Source of the DNA: Spirochaetaceae bacterium
Lineage (GTDB): Bacteria; Spirochaetota; Spirochaetia; Sphaerochaetales; Sphaerochaetaceae
Direction: 5' to 3'
Assembly (NCBI GenBank): GCA_016649775.1
Contig: JAENWY010000090.1
Coordinates: 1 to 8,649 of the forward strand
DNA: 8,649 nt
Shown: in pieces, positions 1-5,400 of the stretch
Position numbering within the stretch: position 1 is the first letter of the stretch
Layout of the letters: each line of letters starts with the position of its first letter
Position numbers and translations under genes: made by a program
The notes under the pieces: model-generated
Database searches by the model: none
What the model saw: the letters and a program-made list of their open reading frames with translations, nothing else
What the model was told of the DNA's origin: nothing

Positions 1-1
1 A

Positions 2-244
2 TTAGATTTTGATAGAATTGTAGCAAATTATTTTGCAAGTATGGCACCTTATTTTAATGATAAAGAAATTAGTGATACAGAATTATCTCTTTTAGTTTTG
101 GATTGTGCCATGTTAATAGTTCAAACCTTAGAAATTGATATGAGAATGATTTCTAATTCTAAGATTGATATATTACCAATTTTAAAAACTTTTACATATA
201 TTCTTAGAAATGACATTACAAAATTGATAAAAAGAGTTAAATAG
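2..244 (+). CDS. 3' end of an unidentified gene (possible TetR-type regulator C-terminus)
   Basis: The reading frame is open from the left edge to a TAG at 242-244, so this is the last 80 residues of a longer protein. The first internal ATG at 41 is probably not the start, because the frame continues upstream without a stop. The visible part is predicted mostly helical, with alternating hydrophobic stretches (LSLLVLDCAMLIVQTLEI, then ILPILKTFTYILRNDI) and a basic end (KLIKRVK). It has no cysteine motif, signal peptide or membrane segment. Amphipathic helices of this kind are typical of the ligand-binding/dimerisation half of TetR-family repressors, but the DNA-binding half that would prove it lies outside the window. 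The TetR idea is a weak inference. No clear terminator follows the stop codon. Confidence 0.6.
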   Translation, partial: LDFDRIVANYFASMAPYFNDKEISDTELSLLVLDCAMLIVQTLEIDMRMISNSKIDILPILKTFTYILRNDITKLIKRVK

Positions 245-413
245 TAAAAATAGTTAATTAATTTAAAATTTATAAAATGTTTAATATCAGTCTTTAGGTG
301 ATGATTTTAAGTGATAATATGATTTTCCAGTGTTATTATCTATGAGTTTAGATATAAAATTTAAAGGAATTGATAAAAAGTTTAAAATAAATTAAGTTTT
401 TTAAAAAATATAG

Positions 414-442
414 TAGACAAAAAAATCAATATATAATATGTT
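414..442 (+). promoter_or_regulatory. Probable promoter of tRNA-Gln
   Basis: TAGACA at 414-419 matches the -35 consensus at five of six positions and lies 17 nt before TATGTT (437-442, four of six). Initiation would fall near 449, a few bases before the tRNA. A perfect TATAAT at 432-437 overlaps this site and could be the real -10, but its 17-nt-spaced -35 (TATAGT, 409-414) is poor. One of the two very likely drives the tRNA. Confidence 0.45.
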
Positions 443-453
443 ATGCAAGTCGT

Positions 454-525
454 TGGGAAGTCGCCAAGAGGTTAAGGCTCTGGTTTTTGGTGCCGGCATC
501 GTGGGTTCGACTCCCGCCTTCCCAG
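454..525 (+). tRNA. tRNA-Gln (anticodon UUG)
   Basis: A full cloverleaf can be drawn. The acceptor stem is TGGGAAG (454-460) with CTTCCCA (518-524). The D stem is GCC (463-465) with GGC (476-478), with G18G19 and A21 in place. The anticodon stem is CTGGT (480-484) with GCCGG (492-496) around a 7-nt loop whose bases 34-36 are TTG (487-489). The T stem is GTGGG (501-505) with CCCGC (513-517) around TTCGACT. The U1-A72 first pair and G73 discriminator (525) are known tRNA-Gln identity features and agree with the anticodon. The 3' CCA is not encoded (CCT follows), so a CCA-adding enzyme is needed. Base 37 is G, giving G36-G37. The gene appears monocistronic, with its own promoter and terminator. 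Confidence 0.96.
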
Positions 526-531
526 CCTATT

Positions 532-560
532 AAACTCACTACTTGTTAGTGAGTTTTTTT
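532..560 (+). terminator. Intrinsic terminator of tRNA-Gln
   Basis: AAACTCACTA (532-541) and TAGTGAGTTT (547-556) form a perfect 10-bp stem with a 5-nt loop. The T run continues to 560. It begins 7 nt after the tRNA and separates it from the rplY unit. Confidence 0.93.
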
Positions 561-644
561 CCGTCAAAGCAAATTGATAAATATTTGATTTTGACCGTTT
601 TTCAGCAAGAATTTCTTAATTGTTCTAATATACTTAACTTCCAC

Positions 645-673
645 TTGAATAATGAGTTGTGATTTAATATTAT
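645..673 (+). promoter_or_regulatory. Candidate promoter of rplY
   Basis: TTGAAT (645-650) and TATTAT (668-673) are separated by exactly 17 nt, and the -10 matches TATAAT at five of six positions. Transcription would start near 680, so the message would begin almost at the first leader hairpin and carry a leader of about 70 nt. A second possible site, TTGACC (591-596) with CTTAAT (615-620), lies further upstream and would give a longer leader. Confidence 0.5.
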
Positions 674-680
674 AACCCTC

Positions 681-695
681 AGATGCTTAGCGTCT
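681..695 (+). promoter_or_regulatory. First hairpin of the rplY leader
   Basis: AGATGC (681-686) pairs with GCGTCT (690-695) through six base pairs including one G-U, closing a three-base loop TTA. It lies at the predicted 5' end of the rplY message and may protect it or form part of the regulatory fold. It carries no T tract, so it is not a terminator. Confidence 0.4.
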
Positions 696-699
696 ATAT

Positions 700-743
700 C
701 CCCATGGTAGTTGGAATTTATTTCCAATGAGAGTATTTAGGAG
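700..743 (+). promoter_or_regulatory. rplY leader element mimicking 5S rRNA loop E, with adjoining ribosome binding site
   Basis: Bases 704-711 read ATGGTAGT and 729-735 read GAGAGTA. These equal E. coli 5S rRNA residues 73-80 and 98-104, which form helix IV and the non-canonical loop E bound by ribosomal protein L25. Between them G710-T728 and TTGGAA (711-716) with TTCCAA (722-727) make a 7-bp helix with a 5-nt loop, comparable to the 8-bp helix and 3-nt loop of 5S rRNA. The intervening helix sequence is quite different from 5S, so this is a rebuilt structure and not a recent gene copy. The Shine-Dalgarno AGGAG (739-743) lies three bases beyond the mimic and 8 nt before the ATG. C700-C701 could also pair with G740-G741. 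The inferred role is translational autorepression by L25. The sequence match and gene context are seen directly; regulation is inferred. Confidence 0.75.
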
Positions 744-751
744 AAATAATT

Positions 752-1396
752 ATGTCTAATTATTTATTTGAAGCAACTCTACGTACTTCTGATTTCGGAA
801 GTGCTGGTTCTCGTCGTTTAATTCGTGCAGGAAAAATCCCTGCTGTAGTATACGGACACAAAATTACACCAACACACATTGTAATTGATGCACGTGATTT
901 TGGTAAAGCTGTTAATAAATTAACAGAATCAACATTAATTACATTAAATATTGAAGGTGAAGAATCTAAAGAAGTTCTAGTAAAGAATTTCCAAGAGAAT
1001 TTATTAGTTGATAAAATTTTTCACGTTGACTTCTATGAAGTAATACGTGGTGAAAAACTTCATACATCTGTACCAGTTGTTGTTGAAGGTAATCCAATTG
1101 GCTGTCGTCAAGGTGGTGGTATCTTGGATATTGTTCTTCATGAAATTGAAGTTGAATGTTTTCCTAAAGATTTACCTTCAGTAATTAGAGTTGATGTTTC
1201 AGCTCTTGGAATAAACGGTCATATCACTGTTGCTGAATTAACTATTAACGAGAATGTTTTAGTATTAACACCTGGTAATGAAGCTGTTGCAACAGTTAAA
1301 GCTCTTAAGGCTGAAGTTGTTGAAGAAACTGAAGATGCAAATGCACCTGCTGAAGTTATTTCTGAAAAGAATACTGATGGTACGGATACGGAATAA
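752..1396 (+). CDS. rplY: 50S ribosomal protein L25 (CTC/TL5 type)
   Basis: L25 binds loop E of 5S rRNA in the central protuberance of the large subunit. The 214-residue product is the long, two-domain CTC/TL5 form rather than the roughly 94-residue E. coli form. The N-terminal RNA-binding barrel spans about residues 4-95 and carries the hallmark stretch SRRLIRAGKIPAVVYG (20-35). The C-terminal beta domain (about 97-185) opens with FYEVIRGEKLHTSVPVVVEG. The last 30 residues are acidic and Glu/Thr/Asp-rich, likely disordered. The start is the ATG 8 nt after AGGAG at 739-743, the clearest ribosome binding site in the window. The leader appears to imitate the protein's own 5S target, which suggests feedback control. 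pth follows after 7 nt, a pairing common in bacteria. In Firmicutes the homologue Ctc is a general stress protein. Confidence 0.96.
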   Translation: MSNYLFEATLRTSDFGSAGSRRLIRAGKIPAVVYGHKITPTHIVIDARDFGKAVNKLTESTLITLNIEGEESKEVLVKNFQENLLVDKIFHVDFYEVIRGEKLHTSVPVVVEGNPIGCRQGGGILDIVLHEIEVECFPKDLPSVIRVDVSALGINGHITVAELTINENVLVLTPGNEAVATVKALKAEVVEETEDANAPAEVISEKNTDGTDTE

Positions 1397-1403
1397 TTCA
1401 ATT

Positions 1404-1979
1404 ATGAAAGTAATACTTGGTTTAGGTAATCCTGGACTAGAGTATAGTAACACTCGTCATAATTGTGGCTTTTTAGTCACACAAAAAGTAGCAGCGTTTT
1501 GTCAGATTAAACTGACTAAGCGCTGTTTTCGTTTATATAAGAGTGCTTCATGTATTCTTAATGATGAGAGTGCTTTACTTATCCAGCCACTGACCTATAT
1601 GAATAACAGTGGCGAAATAATAAAAGATATACAAGATTTTAACAAAGAATGTCTTGTGGTAGTTTGCGATCAAATGGATTTGCCAGTTGGTAATATTCGA
1701 ATAAAAAAAGGTGGCGGATCTGCAGGACATAATGGTTTAAAAAGTTTAATTAGTAATCTTGATGGATACACTGATTTTATAAGAATTTATGTAGGAATTG
1801 GAAGACCTGAAACAGGAACTACTGTTGTAAATCATGTATTAGGTGTTGAACAAGATTTTGAAGGTTTTAAAAATGGTATAGATTTAGCAGCCGCTGCTTT
1901 AATTGATATTATTTCTTCAGTTCCTCTAGATGATGTTAAACAAAAATATAATAAAAAAAATAGCATTATAAATAAATAG
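1404..1979 (+). CDS. pth: Peptidyl-tRNA hydrolase
   Basis: Pth cleaves the ester bond of peptidyl-tRNAs that drop off ribosomes, releasing tRNA for reuse; it is a cytosolic, essential, monomeric enzyme. The 191-residue product has the usual length and all signatures: the GLGNPG start (6-11), NTRHNCGF with catalytic His19, PLTYMNNSG with Asn67, CDQMDLP with Asp89, and KKGGGSAGHNGLKS with Asn110, followed by IRIYVGIGRP. The start is the ATG at 1404, from which MKVILGLGNPG begins as in other Pth proteins. The frame stays open back to an ATG at 1278, but those 42 codons lie inside rplY and give a basic Leu/Lys-rich tail unlike any Pth. A weak GGA (1390-1392), overlapping the end of rplY, is the only ribosome-binding signal, so translation is probably coupled to rplY. 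The stop codon sits in an inverted repeat. Confidence 0.96.
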   Translation: MKVILGLGNPGLEYSNTRHNCGFLVTQKVAAFCQIKLTKRCFRLYKSASCILNDESALLIQPLTYMNNSGEIIKDIQDFNKECLVVVCDQMDLPVGNIRIKKGGGSAGHNGLKSLISNLDGYTDFIRIYVGIGRPETGTTVVNHVLGVEQDFEGFKNGIDLAAAALIDIISSVPLDDVKQKYNKKNSIINK

Positions 1980-2004
1980 AGTATGTAAAAGTATCTATTT
2001 ATTT
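1970..2004 (+). repeat. Inverted repeat spanning the pth stop codon
   Basis: AAATAAATAGA (1970-1980) is the exact reverse complement of TCTATTTATTT (1994-2004), with a 13-nt loop. The pth stop TAG (1977-1979) lies in the left arm. The stem is 11 bp but has only two G-C pairs, and the bases after it are only moderately T-rich. It could be a weak terminator or an mRNA 3'-end or processing element before the separate tilS promoter. The repeat is certain and its role is not. Confidence 0.5.
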
Positions 2005-2022
2005 GTTAATTCTTTGTATTAG

Positions 2023-2051
2023 TTGACGAATTAATAAATATTGTTCATATT
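2023..2051 (+). promoter_or_regulatory. Possible internal promoter for tilS-ftsH-lepA
   Basis: TTGACG (2023-2028, five of six) is followed after 17 nt by CATATT (2046-2051, four of six). Initiation would fall near 2058. This would place the tilS ATG at 2083 on a short leader and leave the earlier starts at 2041 and 2059 at or before the message 5' end. Such matches arise easily in A/T-rich DNA; the location between two genes 100 nt apart is the main support. Confidence 0.4.
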
Positions 2052-2082
2052 TGTTTTAATGAATAATCAAAAGATAATATAT

Positions 2083-3429
2083 ATGAAAGATTTTGAAGCT
2101 TTTTTTCAATTGCATCAAAATATTAATACTGATAAAATTGCTATAGCCTTTTCCGGTGGTAGTGATAGTTTATGTCTTTTATATCTATTATCTAAAAAGA
2201 TTATTCCTAGTAATCTAGTTGCTTTATATGTAAATCATAAATTAAGAGCAGAAAGTGAACTTGATGTTGAATCTGTATTGAATAGAAATAATTGTGAAAA
2301 ACTGGGAGTTAAATATATTGAACTTAATTGTAATAATGGTGAAATAGAAAAACTTTCTAAAATTAGAGGAGCTGGTATTGAAGATGCGGCAAGAGTTTTA
2401 AGGTATCAGAAAATGCTTGAATATTGTTTTTCTAACAATATTAAGAGCTTAGCCACAGCTCATAATAGTGATGACCAAGTAGAAACTATGATAATGCGAA
2501 CATTTAATGGTGCTTCACCCTTGTCATTATCTTGTATTAAGTCAGTAACTGTATTAGAAGGTGTTGATGTAATTCGTCCTGTTCTTTTATATTCAAAACA
2601 GGAACTTCGTGATATTCTAATAAAAGAAAATTTCTCATGGAGTGAAGATTCAACTAATGGTGAAGAAGATTATCTTAGAAATAAGATTAGGGCTAATATT
2701 GTTCCTCTTATACACCAAGTATTTCCATCAGCTCCATCTATTGTTTTAAGAAATGCAGAACTTATTGAGGGTTTAAATACATTAGTTAATGAAAAAGTAA
2801 AAGGTTTAATAGAGAAAAAAAGTGTAAATTGTGAGTATTACTGTAATCAAGTTACAATTGTACGTTATAATGTTGTGTTAGAATTAACAAAATCCTATTG
2901 CTTTCCTTCTATTAATCAGTTAAAACATATTGATTCAATAATAATGAGTTCGACGAAAAATATTAGAGAGAAATTTAATGGTTTTGATTTAGTAATAGAT
3001 ATTAATAAAAATGTTTATTTTGAGAAATCTTTAATAGATATGAATTTTACATTTATTATTAATGAATCAGGTGATAGGTATATTGATATTCCTTATTCAA
3101 CTCTAAAAATAGATTCTTTATCTGTTGCAGGTAAAAAACAACTATTAATAGCTGATGAGGATTTGCACTTCCCTCTGGTCTTTAGATCTATTAAAGCAGG
3201 AGATCAGTTAATTACTGATGGTGGTAAGATATTAATAAATAAATTAATTTCTTCTTGGAAAATAGATGAAAATCTAAGGAAATTAGTTTATATTTTAGAG
3301 GATAAATCTGGAATTGTAGCAGTTTTTGCATCTCACGTAGGTGGGAGAGATAGACTTGCTAGAAGGATAAAAAAAACTCTTGTAGGAAAGAGTGTAAGAA
3401 TATATAGTATTTTAAATAAGGATATATAA
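2083..3429 (+). CDS. tilS: tRNA(Ile)-lysidine synthase
   Basis: TilS uses ATP and lysine to convert C34 of tRNA-Ile2 (CAU) to lysidine, changing both its identity and decoding from AUG to AUA; it is essential in most bacteria. The 448-residue product has the N-type ATP pyrophosphatase P-loop AFSGGSDS (SGGSDS at 24-29), then GIEDAARVLRYQKM, AHNSDDQVETMIMRTFNGA and the substrate-loop region EDSTNGEEDYLRNKIRANIVP. A C-terminal TilS domain with FRSIKAGDQL follows. It is full length. I chose the ATG at 2083 because it puts the P-loop at the position usual in TilS and fits the candidate promoter. In-frame ATG 2059 or TTG 2041 would add 8 or 14 residues, and none has a good Shine-Dalgarno. AUA codons are frequent in these genes, so the enzyme's product is in demand. 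The stop is 1 nt before ftsH. Confidence 0.93.
   Translation: MKDFEAFFQLHQNINTDKIAIAFSGGSDSLCLLYLLSKKIIPSNLVALYVNHKLRAESELDVESVLNRNNCEKLGVKYIELNCNNGEIEKLSKIRGAGIEDAARVLRYQKMLEYCFSNNIKSLATAHNSDDQVETMIMRTFNGASPLSLSCIKSVTVLEGVDVIRPVLLYSKQELRDILIKENFSWSEDSTNGEEDYLRNKIRANIVPLIHQVFPSAPSIVLRNAELIEGLNTLVNEKVKGLIEKKSVNCEYYCNQVTIVRYNVVLELTKSYCFPSINQLKHIDSIIMSSTKNIREKFNGFDLVIDINKNVYFEKSLIDMNFTFIINESGDRYIDIPYSTLKIDSLSVAGKKQLLIADEDLHFPLVFRSIKAGDQLITDGGKILINKLISSWKIDENLRKLVYILEDKSGIVAVFASHVGGRDRLARRIKKTLVGKSVRIYSILNKDI
3418..3422 (+). promoter_or_regulatory. Ribosome binding site fixing the GTG start of ftsH
   Basis: AAGGA lies inside the last codons of tilS and 8 nt before GTG 3431. The nearby ATG at 3436 is out of frame with ftsH, so this site supports the GTG as the real start and implies coupling to tilS termination. 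Confidence 0.6.
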
Positions 3430-3430
3430 A

Positions 3431-5398
3431 GTGAAATGTTTTAATAATTTTAAAGCGGACAGAGTGTCTATTTTTAGAGCTGATGATCCTAATAAGAAAA
3501 AAGATGATCCTAAAGACTTCTGGCAAGGCTTAAAAGGTGGTGGTTCATCCTCAGGTGGTGGAAATAATAATAATCCATTAAAGAACCCTAAAAATAAATT
3601 ATCTCTCGGAATATTTGTATTTATGTTATTAGTATTTGGTATCTTATTTTTTGATACTTCTGTTAATGGCTCTGTACAAGCCGTTCCTTATACTACATTT
3701 AAACAATATGTAACAGCTGGACAAGTTAAAGATGTAAATATTGAAGCAAATACTAAGATCATTTTTACATCAACAAGTGATATAAAAATGAGTAGTCGTA
3801 TTCCTTATACTGATGATACTTTATTGCCAGACCTTATGGCAAAGGGTGTTATTGTCACTGGTTCAGAACAAAATATTTCTTTACTGGCAATTATATTTCA
3901 GATGATTCCTTGGATAATTTTCATTGGATTTACTGTTATGCTTTATAAACAAGCTAATGGAATGGGTGGTAAATTGACAGGTGGATTAGGAAAGAATTTA
4001 GCAAAAGAATTTAAACCAGATGAGAATAGTACAACATTTGATGATGTTGCAGGACAAGCTGAGGCTAAAAATGAACTACTCGAAGTAGTTGATTTTCTTA
4101 AACATCCTGAACGTTTCGAAAAAGTTGGAGCAAAAATACCAAGAGGTGCACTTTTAGTTGGTCCTCCAGGAACAGGTAAAACTTTACTTGCTAAAGCTGT
4201 AGCTGGTGAATCTGGTGTTACCTTCTTACATACAAGTGGATCAGATTTTGTTGAAATGTTTGTTGGTATGGGTGCTTCTCGTGTTAGAGATTTATTTGAA
4301 CAAGCAAGAAAAGCAGCTCCTTGTATTATTTTTATTGATGAATTAGATGCAGTTGGAAGATCTCGTGGTTCTGGTGTTGGTGGTGGAAACGATGAACGAG
4401 AACAAACTCTTAACCAAATTCTTGTTGAAATGGATGGTTTTGATAGTACTTCAAATGTAATTGTTATGGCAGCAACTAACCGTCCTGATGTTTTAGATAA
4501 AGCATTATTACGTCCTGGTCGTTTTGATAGACAGGTAGTAGTTGATTTACCAGATATTAAAGAAAGAGAAGCTATTTTAACTATTCACTGTAAGAAAGTA
4601 AGATTAGAATCTGGAGTAGATTTAACAAGAATTGCGAGAGCAACTCCTGGATCAAGTGGTGCCGATCTTGCAAATATGATTAATGAAGCCGCTTTATTTG
4701 CTGCAAGAGAAAATAAAGAAACAGTATCAATGGATAATATTGAAAATGCTAGAGATAAAGTAATGATTGGTGTTGCTCGTGGAAGTAAATTCATGAGTGA
4801 AGAAGATAAGAAAGCAACAGCTTATCATGAAGCAGGTCACACATTATTACACTATCATCTTAAAAATGTTGATCCTTTACATAAAGTTACAATTATTCCA
4901 CACGGTAGAGCCTTAGGTTTAACTATTTCCTTACCAGAAAAAGATGCTTATACACTAAATAGATCAAAATTAGTGGATAGAATAAAAATCACAATGGGTG
5001 GCTATGTCGCTGAAGACCTCGTTTATGGAGAAACAACTACTGGAACAAGCAATGATATTCAACAAGCTACTAATATAGCTAAGAGAATGGTTACTGAATT
5101 TGGTATGAGTAGTTTAGGTTTCATTAACTTAGGACAAGAAGATGAACCTTTATTCCTTGGTCGTGAAATTGCACAACATAAGAACTACAGTGAAGAAACA
5201 GCAAGAATAATTGATTCAGAAATGAGAAAAATACTTGATGCTTGTTTAAAAGAAACAAGTACTATTTTAACAAAATATAGAGATCAGCTTGAAATATTAA
5301 CTTCCAGATTAGTAGAAAAAGAAACTCTTAATGATGCTGAAATTAGAGAACTATTAGGTTTTGAACCTATTAAAAACATACTTAGCCTTAAGGACTAA
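3431..5398 (+). CDS. ftsH: ATP-dependent zinc metalloprotease FtsH
   Basis: FtsH is a hexameric membrane-anchored AAA+ protease that extracts and degrades misassembled membrane proteins and selected cytosolic regulators. The 655-residue product shows, in order: a hydrophilic N-terminal extension (1-55) containing a Gly/Ser/Asn-rich linker (about 36-50); a membrane helix (about 57-76); an extracytoplasmic domain (77-149); a second helix (about 150-172); and the AAA+ domain. The AAA+ domain has Walker A GPPGTGKT (244-251), Walker B IIFIDELDA (Asp303, Glu304) and the second region of homology NRPDVLDKALLRPGRFDRQV. The M41 protease domain follows, with HEAGH (His466, Glu467, His470) and the third zinc ligand Asp542 in GTSNDIQQAT. 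All catalytic residues are present. The start is GTG, with AAGGA 8 nt upstream. The N-terminal extension before the first helix is longer than in E. coli FtsH, which starts almost at the helix. lepA follows after 2 nt. Confidence 0.97.
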   Translation: MKCFNNFKADRVSIFRADDPNKKKDDPKDFWQGLKGGGSSSGGGNNNNPLKNPKNKLSLGIFVFMLLVFGILFFDTSVNGSVQAVPYTTFKQYVTAGQVKDVNIEANTKIIFTSTSDIKMSSRIPYTDDTLLPDLMAKGVIVTGSEQNISLLAIIFQMIPWIIFIGFTVMLYKQANGMGGKLTGGLGKNLAKEFKPDENSTTFDDVAGQAEAKNELLEVVDFLKHPERFEKVGAKIPRGALLVGPPGTGKTLLAKAVAGESGVTFLHTSGSDFVEMFVGMGASRVRDLFEQARKAAPCIIFIDELDAVGRSRGSGVGGGNDEREQTLNQILVEMDGFDSTSNVIVMAATNRPDVLDKALLRPGRFDRQVVVDLPDIKEREAILTIHCKKVRLESGVDLTRIARATPGSSGADLANMINEAALFAARENKETVSMDNIENARDKVMIGVARGSKFMSEEDKKATAYHEAGHTLLHYHLKNVDPLHKVTIIPHGRALGLTISLPEKDAYTLNRSKLVDRIKITMGGYVAEDLVYGETTTGTSNDIQQATNIAKRMVTEFGMSSLGFINLGQEDEPLFLGREIAQHKNYSEETARIIDSEMRKILDACLKETSTILTKYRDQLEILTSRLVEKETLNDAEIRELLGFEPIKNILSLKD

Positions 5399-5400
5399 AA

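Noticed and set aside
313..340. Inverted repeat GATAATA/TATTATC in the left spacer
   Set aside because: Seven A/T-dominated base pairs around a 14-nt loop are expected by chance in this composition, and no T tract follows.
342..395. Small 17-codon frame (MSLDIKFKGIDKKFKIN) before the tRNA
   Set aside because: No ribosome binding site, Lys/Ile-rich composition expected of random A/T-rich DNA, and too short to judge.
700..735. Fragment or pseudogene of a 5S rRNA gene
   Set aside because: Only helix IV and loop E resemble 5S; the connecting helix is a different A/U-rich sequence, the flanks do not continue as 5S, and the element sits precisely in the leader of the gene for the loop E-binding protein.
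1278..1403. N-terminal extension of Pth
   Set aside because: The frame is open, but it lies within rplY and encodes a Leu/Lys-rich stretch absent from the family; MKVILGLGNPG at 1404 is the normal Pth start.
1219..1453. Two minus-strand open frames over the rplY/pth junction
   Set aside because: They mirror the real genes in other frames, have no recognisable domains and no ribosome binding sites.
2041..2082. Upstream TTG (2041) or ATG (2059) start for tilS
   Set aside because: There is no ribosome binding site for either; the extra residues are not family-like, and the likely promoter would place the message start at or after them. Kept only as an alternative.
4585..4794. Minus-strand open frame inside ftsH
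   Set aside because: It lies opposite the well-conserved AAA+/protease region of ftsH and has no independent support.
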